A stretch of DNA of 9,858 bases from JBBQVS01 sp964657325 (lineage in GTDB: Bacteria > Chloroflexota > Ktedonobacteria > Ktedonobacterales > Ktedonobacteraceae): the NCBI GenBank assembly GCA_964657325.1, contig CAZZVE010000196.1, forward strand, positions 1 to 9,858. The letters run 5' to 3'. Below are positions 1 through 6,445 of the stretch, piece by piece. Under the pieces are notes generated by a model. It saw only the letters and a list, made by a program, of their open reading frames with translations, made no database searches and was not told the DNA's origin. Position 1 is the first letter of the stretch; each line of letters opens with the position of its first letter. A program made the translations under genes and the position numbers.

Positions 1-55
1 GCTACCCTACTATACTTAACGTGCGTGCTGCGCACGTTAAGTATAGTAGGGTAGC
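1..55. repeat. Long perfect inverted repeat (25-bp arms, 5-nt loop)
   Basis: The arms at 1-25 and 31-55 are exact reverse complements around the loop TGCTG. The element sits 53 bp beyond the stop codon of the minus-strand lytic transglycosylase gene, so it would form a strong hairpin in that gene's 3' trailer. No T tract follows on either strand, so a classical intrinsic terminator is not obvious. It begins at the first base of the window, so its outer boundary may be cut off. Confidence 0.9.
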
Positions 56-60
56 CCCTT

Positions 61-96
61 GTGGGCGTCCGTTGTGTATCAAGTGGGCATCCATTG
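61..96. repeat. Degenerate direct repeat, two 14-bp copies
   Basis: GTGGGCGTCCGTTG at 61-74 and GTGGGCATCCATTG at 83-96 match at 12 of 14 bases with a 22-bp period. They lie between the long inverted repeat and the 3' end of the transglycosylase gene. The function is unknown. Two copies this short could be a remnant of a repeat element or coincidence. Confidence 0.4.
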
Positions 97-108
97 CCCT
101 GCTTCTAG

Positions 109-1074
109 TTAAATGCCCATAATTTTGTAGATATAATTTTGAGTTTCGGCAGGTACACAATTGAGCCATCCCGCACCACATGCGCTTACCGCGTTATCAA
201 GGTTGCCACCACCGGCATTGTAGGCAGCGAGAGCTTTCGCATAATCGCCATTGTATTGTATGGCATAAGATGCCATGAGACGTGCTGCACCACTCAATGC
301 TTGTATGGGATCGTAAGGGTTAATGCCCAAGCCTGCGGCTGTCCCTGGCTCAAACTGCGCGATACCCACGGCACCAGCAGGAGAAGATGCATTGGGATCA
401 AAGCCGCTTTCCGCGTAGATTTGTCGCACAAAGTAGTCAGGCGGGATACCTGCGTTGATCGCGTCCTGGCGAGCAATAGCAACATATTGACTCGTAGGAA
501 GCGTGATTGGAGGTGCATTACCTGCAACGGTTACGATAGGTGGAACGGTAGGCTGAGTATTTGTGGTATCGGTGTGCGCGAGGATGTTCCAATTTTGCTG
601 CTGCCCATTTGCCCATTTGACCACTCCAGTAAAAATGTGAAATGTGCTTTGTCCACCATCAAGAGGTGCGAGCGTCAGCATTGTGAAGAGCATCACAAAC
701 GCAATTGTTCCAAGAGCGATGCCATGTCGGTAACGACGACGCATACGACGTACAGGCATCTGTGCGGCTTGTGCCTCTGGCAACAATCGCGTACGTTTGT
801 TGTTACCGGGTATTACAAGAAGTTGATCGGTTCTTCGGGGTGTGAACGTGCTGGCCTGTAATGCTTGTATCAGTGATTGCGTAGTAGGAACATCATGTAA
901 CGGTTGTGAGACCGGAGAAAGTTCGTCAGTACCAGATTGTGGTTGTGATTGTCTCATAAACGGAGGAACGAGTGATGATGTAATTGGTGTTTGAGAAGCA
1001 AAATACGCTTCTGACCCCTCTACCGAGTTAGCAACATCGCTCTCTATCGAAGGGAAAGAATGAAACTGTGGCAT
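109..1074 (-). CDS. Membrane-anchored SLT-domain lytic transglycosylase
   Basis: 321 residues. Lytic transglycosylases cleave the MurNAc-GlcNAc bond of peptidoglycan outside the membrane. Residues 1-115 are polar, rich in S/P/Q, and end in an arginine cluster (109-116). A single membrane segment follows at about 118-137, then a linker rich in T/P/N, then a C-terminal SLT (Slt70-type, GH23-like) domain at about 195-321. Visible motifs are YAES with the catalytic Glu at 222, GAVGIAQF at 234-241, and AYNAGGGN at 284-291. Cys299 and Cys306 fall in the last helix region and could form an extracytoplasmic disulfide (inference). The ATG is supported by GAGGT six bases upstream. The arginines before the membrane segment predict a cytoplasmic N-terminus and an external catalytic domain. 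The gene follows the DUF92 gene by 93 bp on the same strand and has its own candidate promoter. The family call is firm; the physiological role (growth, sporulation or secretion) cannot be told. Confidence 0.9.
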   Translation of the reverse strand: MPQFHSFPSIESDVANSVEGSEAYFASQTPITSSLVPPFMRQSQPQSGTDELSPVSQPLHDVPTTQSLIQALQASTFTPRRTDQLLVIPGNNKRTRLLPEAQAAQMPVRRMRRRYRHGIALGTIAFVMLFTMLTLAPLDGGQSTFHIFTGVVKWANGQQQNWNILAHTDTTNTQPTVPPIVTVAGNAPPITLPTSQYVAIARQDAINAGIPPDYFVRQIYAESGFDPNASSPAGAVGIAQFEPGTAAGLGINPYDPIQALSGAARLMASYAIQYNGDYAKALAAYNAGGGNLDNAVSACGAGWLNCVPAETQNYIYKIMGI

Positions 1075-1124
1075 GAATCTACCTCATAACTACACTACGT
1101 TGGACAATCATTCACCTTTCGGTG

Positions 1125-1153
1125 AGTCTACTAAACAGAACGTAGCACGTCAA
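1125..1153 (-). promoter_or_regulatory. Candidate sigma70-type promoter for the lytic transglycosylase gene
   Basis: On the minus strand, TTGACG (1153-1148) is followed after 17 bases by TAGACT (1130-1125), matching the sigma70 consensus at 5/6 and 4/6. The predicted start near 1118 lies about 45 bases upstream of the ATG. A small hairpin (TCACC/GGTGA, 1112-1125) overlaps the predicted start. Its significance is unknown. Confidence 0.45.
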
Positions 1154-1167
1154 CGTTCGGGTGACTA

Positions 1168-2031
1168 TCATACCAAAAGTAATGTGAGATTTGTGTAGGG
1201 ACCGTCAAAGTCAGAGACCACCATTGCGATTACAGCACCAAATGCGGTTGCCAGGAAATTCACCACGTCATTATTCACCCATGCTATACCACGAAGAGGA
1301 ACAGTCTGTGTTCCACAATTATGAATGCTCCGCTCGGTCTCTTTCTCGCAAACAGGACAATAGTACATCGCTTGCACTGTAGCTCCTAAGTAGCTGTCAA
1401 ACAAGCTACCAGCTAATCCGCTTATAAGTCCAATGAGAGAAAACGCGACATGACGTTGCCTTTGCAGCAATGCGTAGAAGAGTCCTAGGGCGGTCGCGCC
1501 AACCGCTGCAACACCCGTTCCTAAAAGAGTGATACCACCAGAGGTGCCCGGAGGAGTACGTTTACCCGTGGTAATGAGACGTGGCGGTTGTGTACTGAGC
1601 GTCCCAAGTTCTGTCGCCCATGTGTCCGCTGTCGCGGTTGCGAATGCACCTACATAGCCCGCTTCACACGCACGACGTACTATAGATGAAGGGCTTAGTC
1701 CATAGACAAGAGCCAGGAGAGTCGCGACACTTCCATTGGCTGCGACTTGCAGGATATCACGTTCAGAGCCTTTGCTAAATTTATCTTCGGCAACTATGGC
1801 TTTATCACGTTCACGAAAATGGGAAAGGAGGCTTGATGAGACAAAAAAGAAGATCAACGAGAGGCCCCATGCCCATCCACCAAAGCCCGCGGTCGTTGTA
1901 CCTGTAATAATTGCTCCAGTTACCCCACTGCGAGTAAGTGAGCGTCTTCGATAGGCAAGCAGAGCTACGCTACTACTCAAAAGTAGCCCTAGCGATGTAC
2001 GTTGCAGTATTTTTTGGGAAGATTGAAACAT
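1168..2031 (-). CDS. DUF92 family integral membrane protein (TIGR00297 type)
   Basis: 287 residues, very hydrophobic, with several membrane segments (about 13-27, 38-66, 97-112, 167-187, 196-218, 255-272). It carries hallmarks of the DUF92/PF01940 family: KGSERDILQVAANG at 87-100, ATADTWATELG at 133-143, PPGTSGGITLLGTG at 160-173, GSLFDSYLGATVQ at 208-220 and NDVVNF at 254-259. A Cys-rich loop, CPVC...HNCG at 225-240, is also typical. The plant relative VTE6 is a phytyl-phosphate kinase in tocopherol synthesis. Bacterial members are mostly uncharacterised, and a role in CTP-dependent isoprenyl-phosphate phosphorylation is inference. GAGG lies nine bases before the ATG. The gene lies between the RusA-like gene (upstream, separated by a long palindrome) and the transglycosylase gene. 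No neighbour points to a pathway. Confidence 0.88.
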   Translation of the reverse strand: MFQSSQKILQRTSLGLLLSSSVALLAYRRRSLTRSGVTGAIITGTTTAGFGGWAWGLSLIFFFVSSSLLSHFRERDKAIVAEDKFSKGSERDILQVAANGSVATLLALVYGLSPSSIVRRACEAGYVGAFATATADTWATELGTLSTQPPRLITTGKRTPPGTSGGITLLGTGVAAVGATALGLFYALLQRQRHVAFSLIGLISGLAGSLFDSYLGATVQAMYYCPVCEKETERSIHNCGTQTVPLRGIAWVNNDVVNFLATAFGAVIAMVVSDFDGPYTNLTLLLV

Positions 2032-2080
2032 AAATTGACACCTCGTTAGGAATCGAGTTTATTTTTGTTACAGAACGTAG

Positions 2081-2089
2081 ATAATAACA
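2081..2089 (-). promoter_or_regulatory. Possible extended -10 promoter for the DUF92 gene
   Basis: Read on the minus strand, TGTTATTAT combines a TGn extension with TATTAT (5/6 to the -10 consensus), about 50 bases upstream of the DUF92 start. No convincing -35 lies at the expected distance, so this is weak. Transcription could instead read through from the RusA-like gene. Confidence 0.3.
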
Positions 2090-2120
2090 GTTCTATTAAT
2101 CAGAAGAGAAATACGTCGTT

Positions 2121-2207
2121 AGCATGACAGGGGCAAGCCCTGTCACTACTATACACGTAGTGGCACGAGCGGTCTATAGTAGTGACAGGGCTTGCCCCTG
2201 TCATGCT
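2121..2207. repeat. Long perfect inverted repeat with nested palindromes (33-bp arms)
   Basis: The arms at 2121-2153 and 2175-2207 are exact reverse complements around a 21-nt loop. Each arm contains its own palindrome: GACAGGG-GCAAG-CCCTGTC at 2126-2144 and GACAGGG-CTTGC-CCCTGTC at 2184-2202. The DNA or RNA can therefore fold as one long hairpin or as two side-by-side hairpins. It lies four bases past the stop codon of the minus-strand RusA-like gene and about 90 bp before the DUF92 gene. No T tract follows it. Confidence 0.92.
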
Positions 2208-2211
2208 GCGT

Positions 2212-2679
2212 CTAGTTAATGAGAACATACTCTTTATCAAATTGCCAATCGCTGATCGCCTCGATTTCGACGTAGAGGTGTGGGTGCAATGGATCAATAT
2301 GCTTGCTCAGATGGATGTCAACAACACGATTATCGTTGAGTCCAAGTCCCTCACAGAGGGCATCCTGTGTAATCTTGAGACCACCATCGAGATCGCGTTT
2401 TAGAGGCGTTGTGAAATAAAAGTCGAGGAAGAGGACAAGGTAGCCCTGACGGAAGGAATGTAACAATTCATTATGTATCTGCCCTTGCCGTTCAAGTGCG
2501 CGCAATATATCACGCACCTGCTGCTTGAAACGGCGTGCAACGACTGTGCTGACGCGGTGTCCATCAACGGTTGCGTACTGCTCGTTGATACTGGGAGGAA
2601 GGGGAAGTGTGAGGTGTAGTGTGGACGGCGGCCTTCTGGCGTCCGGGCTATGAGGGATGTTCTTGCCCTGCTCACTCAT
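2212..2679 (-). CDS. RusA-family Holliday junction resolvase-like endonuclease
   Basis: 155 residues from the chosen ATG. RusA-type enzymes are small homodimeric nucleases that nick four-way DNA junctions. The segment LPLPPSINEQY, about residues 25-35, matches the family N-terminus. The active-site block RDLDGGLK at 95-102 carries the D-x-D and the Lys at the spacing of E. coli RusA Asp70, Asp72 and Lys76. The downstream ND at 115-116 matches the Asp91 region, and VVDIHLSK follows. All expected catalytic residues appear present. Starting at 2679 rather than the TTG at 2703 is favoured because AGGAG lies six bases upstream of the ATG. RusA genes are often phage-borne, but no phage gene is visible here. 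The gene shares a divergent promoter region with the plus-strand zinc-ribbon gene and ends against a long palindrome. I do not assign the symbol rusA because orthology is unproven. Confidence 0.82.
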   Translation of the reverse strand: MSEQGKNIPHSPDARRPPSTLHLTLPLPPSINEQYATVDGHRVSTVVARRFKQQVRDILRALERQGQIHNELLHSFRQGYLVLFLDFYFTTPLKRDLDGGLKITQDALCEGLGLNDNRVVDIHLSKHIDPLHPHLYVEIEAISDWQFDKEYVLIN

Positions 2680-2754
2680 AGATAGCTCCTGCGCTCTCTG
2701 CAAATAGTACTTTTAGGTAAACCACATTGCGCATATTGTATCATATCAACATGT

Positions 2755-2782
2755 TTTATCGTGTATGTAACATTGTTGTCAA
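2755..2782 (-). promoter_or_regulatory. Candidate promoter for the RusA-like gene
   Basis: On the minus strand, a perfect TTGACA (2782-2777) is followed after 16 bases by GATAAA (2760-2755). The -35 overlaps the plus-strand -35 of the opposite promoter, so the two RNA polymerase sites should compete. Confidence 0.5.
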
Positions 2783-2804
2783 GCTGTAAAAAGAGTGATA
2801 CACT
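2776..2804 (+). promoter_or_regulatory. Candidate promoter for the D-E-F cluster
   Basis: TTGTCA (2776-2781), a 17-base spacer, then TACACT (2799-2804). A start near 2811 would leave a leader of about 75 bases before the GTG at 2888. No other good promoter is seen ahead of the ATPase or F genes, so this may drive the whole cluster. Confidence 0.5.
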
Positions 2805-2887
2805 CTCTGCTATTCAGACTGTTGGCCCAGGCAGTCGCTAGGAAACATTTGCTATGAGTCGAGGAACGACGAAAGCGAGGAGCAAAC

Positions 2888-4402
2888 GTGATTACGTGTA
2901 ATAACTGTGGAACGGCAAATCCTGATACTATAAGAAACTGTGAGAATTGTATGGCACCCCTCTCGCCAACACCCACGGGCAAGGGTGAAAGCGGAGTCAA
3001 TCGGCGAGCAAATACACAGGACCAGCCGGTACTTCCTGCATGGTTAGAGTCACTACGTGCTGGTGATCGTTCTGCTGTTGAACCAAAGAAGTTCTCACCT
3101 GAGGACATGCATGAAGACAGCATGGTGCCAAGTTGGATGCAACCCAACCGCACACATGATGAGAAAAGTCCTAATCCCTATTCGTCAATGCGTTCTGCCG
3201 CCTCTCCTGCCCCAAACACGGACGAGAGCTACGTACAAGAGAGAAACATCTCCGCCAATTCACTTATTGATGCGAATGCATTACCTTCGTGGATGCAGCC
3301 AGAAGGACCTCAACTTCCACAGCAGAGTATCGCTGCGTCCAGTCTTGTTCAACCAGAATTTATGCCTGAATGGATGAAAACAATGCAACCTTCATCTTCA
3401 GGACAACCATCAGCATCCATACAACAGCAACAAAAACCTCCCATGCAGCAACCACCATTGCCAATGCAAGGTTTCTCTGCGCAACAGTTGATCGATCCAC
3501 AAGCACTGCCGAATTGGATGCAACAGGAGGGCGATTCGCGTTTCACGCCTCCTGTACAACCACCAGTAGCTTATACAAATCAACCGAGCAATGGACCTGG
3601 AGGTCAGTCTGGCTTTGCCGCCTCTTCGTTGCTGGACATGAACGCACTTCCATCATGGATGCGCGATAGCGAGCGAAGTGGTCAAGAGCAACGTGGGCCA
3701 CAGCAACTGGCACAGCAAGGCTATGAGCAGCAGCAACAATCATGGCAGGTCCCTCAGCAGCAGCCAACATATCCTTCTGCGCCTGGAAACTCTATCCCTG
3801 GTCAGCAAAGTCAAGGTGGTACGCTTTCGATGGGATCGCTTATAGATGTAAATGCGCTCCCTGAATGGTTGCGCTCAGCAGCCGATAGCTCACATAGTCA
3901 GCAGGGGCAAACAGAACAATCCGGCAACCGCTACGCAGGACCCAATACTGCTCCTAACTATACGTTTCCACCTCGTGCAGAGAATGTGCGTGTTCCCAGC
4001 CGCCCACGCAATGAGGCTGGCATGAACGAGGGCAGTGAAGTGGCTGCTAACGTCTTTTCCTCTATGCTTGGCGTAGCTTCAAACGCTCCACAGTATCCAG
4101 CACAACAACAGCAACAACAAAACTATCCTGCTTATCCTGGTGAGCAAGTCATGGGAAATACGAATCCATCACCCAATTCAGCACAAGGCATGCAGTATCC
4201 ACAGGGGTATACGACGAGCCAGTTAGGGCAGCAAAACTACAGTCAGAATGTTCAAATGGGTTACAACATGCAACCGAGGCCGGGAAACTACCCTGTGGGG
4301 CAGCAACAGAATCAAGGCATGATGCAGGCACCTAATCAGAGTGAGAAGCCCGCGAAGAAGGGTGGACTCTTCGAGGCCATTCGCAATTTCTTTTTCCGCT
4401 AG
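2888..4402 (+). CDS. Zinc-ribbon, Q-rich protein with repeated LIDxNALPxWM motif
   Basis: 504 residues with no membrane segment or signal peptide. Residues 1-25 form a four-Cys zinc ribbon (C4, C7, C18, C21). The rest is low-complexity, rich in Q, P, S, N and G, and studded with a short motif: LPAWL 49-53, VPSWM 80-84, LIDANALPSWM 126-136, LVQPEFMPEWM 153-163, LIDPQALPNWM 201-211, LLDMNALPSWM 248-258 and LIDVNALPEWL 318-328. Polyglutamine-rich linkers separate the copies. The C-terminus, about 487-504, is a basic, aromatic stretch (KKGGLFEAIRNFFFR) that could be an amphipathic helix. The architecture suggests a disordered scaffold whose hydrophobic motifs each dock a partner (inference). The start is GTG, supported by GAGGAG five bases upstream. 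The ATPase gene begins 24 bp after the stop, suggesting co-transcription. I do not recognise a named function. Confidence 0.85.
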   Translation: MITCNNCGTANPDTIRNCENCMAPLSPTPTGKGESGVNRRANTQDQPVLPAWLESLRAGDRSAVEPKKFSPEDMHEDSMVPSWMQPNRTHDEKSPNPYSSMRSAASPAPNTDESYVQERNISANSLIDANALPSWMQPEGPQLPQQSIAASSLVQPEFMPEWMKTMQPSSSGQPSASIQQQQKPPMQQPPLPMQGFSAQQLIDPQALPNWMQQEGDSRFTPPVQPPVAYTNQPSNGPGGQSGFAASSLLDMNALPSWMRDSERSGQEQRGPQQLAQQGYEQQQQSWQVPQQQPTYPSAPGNSIPGQQSQGGTLSMGSLIDVNALPEWLRSAADSSHSQQGQTEQSGNRYAGPNTAPNYTFPPRAENVRVPSRPRNEAGMNEGSEVAANVFSSMLGVASNAPQYPAQQQQQQNYPAYPGEQVMGNTNPSPNSAQGMQYPQGYTTSQLGQQNYSQNVQMGYNMQPRPGNYPVGQQQNQGMMQAPNQSEKPAKKGGLFEAIRNFFFR

Positions 4403-4426
4403 TAAGAAAGCAAAAGGACAGTGAAG

Positions 4427-6316
4427 ATGTATACGCAACCTCATCCAGAGGAAGGGCAGAGGCAAGACAGGCAAGAAGCACAAACTCAAAATCAGAATAC
4501 AGCATCTGCTAATTCATTACTGGTTGCAGACTGTGGTACTGTCTTTACTAAAGTCTCGCTGTTCGGGCTTGTTGAAGGCCAATATCGTCTTATGGCACGT
4601 GGTGAAGCACCAACAACACTACTTCCACCGCAGAGCGATATTACGCATGGCATCATTGAGGCTATTGGCATTATCGAGCAGGTAACTGGACGCCAATTTC
4701 TTTCGCAAGGACAGTTAGTGACGCCTGAAGAGGAAAATGGTGACGGCGTTGATGCCTTTATCACGACGATCAGTGCAGGTGGCCCAATTCAACTCGTCGT
4801 GCTGGGAGCCGTTAATAGTACATTGAAAGCACTAGCAGAACAAGCAGTATCGGGCTTATACGCGGAAACGCACTCCCTGCCATCACCATCGTTTGTTGCA
4901 GCCACCACTACGACACCTATCGCCGCAGGATTGGCGGGACAACCCCAAAGCGTGACTGGCTGGACGCCGGAGCGACTCGCACTGGAGTGGGAGCAGCAGC
5001 TAGGACACATGCGCGAAATTCAGCCACATGCCGCGCTTATTGTTGGTATGGCGGATGGTCCTGCTGGACCTGTTCCTCTACAGGAGGCATGTCAGTTGTT
5101 AACCAATTTCGCCAAGGAACGCGAAGAACACAGATCGAATTTGGATGAGAACAGTACACAACGTGCTGTTCTTTATGCTGGTGCGCCACAATATATAGAC
5201 GCGGTACGTCGCATGCTTTATGGAGTTGCGGATGTTACCCGCGTTGATTCTCTTGTCTCACAGGCACAACTAGGCTCGATCAGTGTCGCGGTAGGAGCAT
5301 TGCACGAGCGTAGTGTTTTGCAACGCATCCCCGGCTATAATCGCGTGCAGGCATGGTCAAGTGCTGAGCCAGTTGCCACTGCTACCTCGTTGAGTAGCCT
5401 TGTCCGTTTCCTGGCACAACACTACGCCATGAATGTTACAGCAATTGATGTTGGAGGAGCTACAACCACCGTTATGCTTGCTGGAGAGCAAGGTGAATTT
5501 GTGCCGAACGTCAACGCTGGTATTGGTGTAGCATCAGGTATGGGAGCGGTGTTACAACAGGCAGGGGTGCAACGCATCACACGCTGGTTGCCGTTTTCGC
5601 TTTCAGAAGAAGATTTGCGGCAGTTTGTACTCGGTCAAGTGGCACATCCTTATGTGCTGCCGATGAGTACACGTGACTTACAAATTACACATGCCATCGC
5701 ACGTGAGGCAATGATCCTCACGGTCGATAGGGCAAAAAGAAGCACAACCAATTGGCCTGATGCCGATTTAATTCTCGCAACAGGCGGAGTTCTGGCTCAT
5801 GCACCGACCTATGGACAGGTTGCCTTGATGCTTCTCGACGCGTTACAACCACGCGGTGTCACCTCACTTGTGTTAGATAAAACAATGCTTATCTCGCAAC
5901 TCGGTGCCGTCGCAACGGTAGCACCTATCACTGCTGTCCAGGTCAATGAGAATGATGCTGTGACACATCGCCTTGGTACATGCGTCGTTCCCTTTGGACA
6001 ATTGCAACAAGGGCAGGTGGCTGTAACGGTTGGCGTCGAATATACTAACGGGCGACAACACAAAGTCGATGTTGTCACTGGCTCTATCGAGGTTATTCCA
6101 TTACGCCCGAACGAGCAAGCATTGCTCACGCTATTCCCTGCGCCCGGCGTCGATGTTGGGCTTGGACCAGGAGAACGGGCGCGTGCAGCCGAAGAGATTG
6201 ATGGTGGTCTTGTCGGTCTCATCATCGACGCACGAGGCCGACCATTTACTATTCCAGTCGAAGAAGCTGAGCGTCAAGCGCGAATTATGCAGTGGATGCA
6301 AGCCATCGGCGCATAA
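4427..6316 (+). CDS. MutL/GlmL-family actin-like ATPase, not linked to a mutase
   Basis: 629 residues from the ATG at 4427. It is preferred over the in-frame GTG at 4421 because AAGGA lies eight bases before the ATG but only two before the GTG. It matches the glutamate mutase MutL family (PF13941/TIGR01319), which has the actin/Hsp70/sugar-kinase ATPase fold. A polar Q-rich tail (1-28) precedes the phosphate-1 motif ADCGTVFTK at about 34-42. The phosphate-2 motif DVGGATTT is at about 341-348, a Gly-rich GIGVASGMGA at about 366-375, and an adenosine-type ATGGVL at about 451-456. MutL proteins are encoded beside adenosylcobalamin-dependent glutamate mutase, where a chaperone or reactivation role is presumed. 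No mutase subunit or B12 gene is present here, so the enzymatic name should not be carried over. Its neighbours instead suggest a complex with the zinc-ribbon protein and the F product. The C-terminal 120 residues look beta-rich and polar. Confidence 0.85.
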   Translation: MYTQPHPEEGQRQDRQEAQTQNQNTASANSLLVADCGTVFTKVSLFGLVEGQYRLMARGEAPTTLLPPQSDITHGIIEAIGIIEQVTGRQFLSQGQLVTPEEENGDGVDAFITTISAGGPIQLVVLGAVNSTLKALAEQAVSGLYAETHSLPSPSFVAATTTTPIAAGLAGQPQSVTGWTPERLALEWEQQLGHMREIQPHAALIVGMADGPAGPVPLQEACQLLTNFAKEREEHRSNLDENSTQRAVLYAGAPQYIDAVRRMLYGVADVTRVDSLVSQAQLGSISVAVGALHERSVLQRIPGYNRVQAWSSAEPVATATSLSSLVRFLAQHYAMNVTAIDVGGATTTVMLAGEQGEFVPNVNAGIGVASGMGAVLQQAGVQRITRWLPFSLSEEDLRQFVLGQVAHPYVLPMSTRDLQITHAIAREAMILTVDRAKRSTTNWPDADLILATGGVLAHAPTYGQVALMLLDALQPRGVTSLVLDKTMLISQLGAVATVAPITAVQVNENDAVTHRLGTCVVPFGQLQQGQVAVTVGVEYTNGRQHKVDVVTGSIEVIPLRPNEQALLTLFPAPGVDVGLGPGERARAAEEIDGGLVGLIIDARGRPFTIPVEEAERQARIMQWMQAIGA

Positions 6317-6326
6317 AATAATGTAA

Positions 6327-6412
6327 GGACAGGATGGATTTGTCACACTCTCTTCTATGCATTCCGCAGTTGCGGGATGCATAGAAGAGAGTGTGACAAA
6401 TCCATCCTGTCC
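6327..6412. repeat. Very long inverted repeat inside the D-E-F cluster
   Basis: The arms at 6327-6362 and 6377-6412 (36 bp each) are exact reverse complements. Pairing continues inward with one T.G wobble and five more pairs (6364-6368 with 6371-6375), leaving a two-base centre. In RNA this is a stem of about 42 bp. It starts 11 bases after the ATPase stop codon and ends 33 bases before the start of gene F. No T tract follows. Possible roles are RNase III processing, an mRNA decay barrier between cistrons, or a palindromic mobile remnant. Confidence 0.93.
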
Positions 6413-6445
6413 AGAAATACTACGGTAGTAGAGGAGCACATAGGG

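Noticed and set aside
139..861. Long plus-strand open frame opposite the lytic transglycosylase gene
   Set aside because: It is Cys/Arg-rich with no domain or ribosome site, and the minus-strand frame has a complete SLT domain.
2108..2212. CGTC at 2114-2117 and 2209-2212 as target-site duplication around the nested palindrome
   Set aside because: Only four bases, not flush with the arm ends, and not seen around the palindrome at 6327-6412.
2680..2703. TTG start at 2703 for the RusA-like gene
   Set aside because: The ATG at 2679 has AGGAG six bases upstream; the TTG has no comparable site.
3400..4360. CAG/CAA-rich tracts in gene D as expanded microsatellites
   Set aside because: CAA and CAG codons are mixed and the tracts are short, so they look like protein-level glutamine enrichment rather than simple nucleotide repeats.
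1..6412. The long inverted repeats as ends of insertion sequences or a CRISPR array
   Set aside because: Arms are separated by only 2-21 bases with no transposase between them, and there is no regular repeat-spacer series.
6377..6445. Upstream ATG for gene F
   Set aside because: It lies inside the right arm of the long palindrome with no ribosome site; the ATG at 6446 has GAGGAG nine bases upstream.
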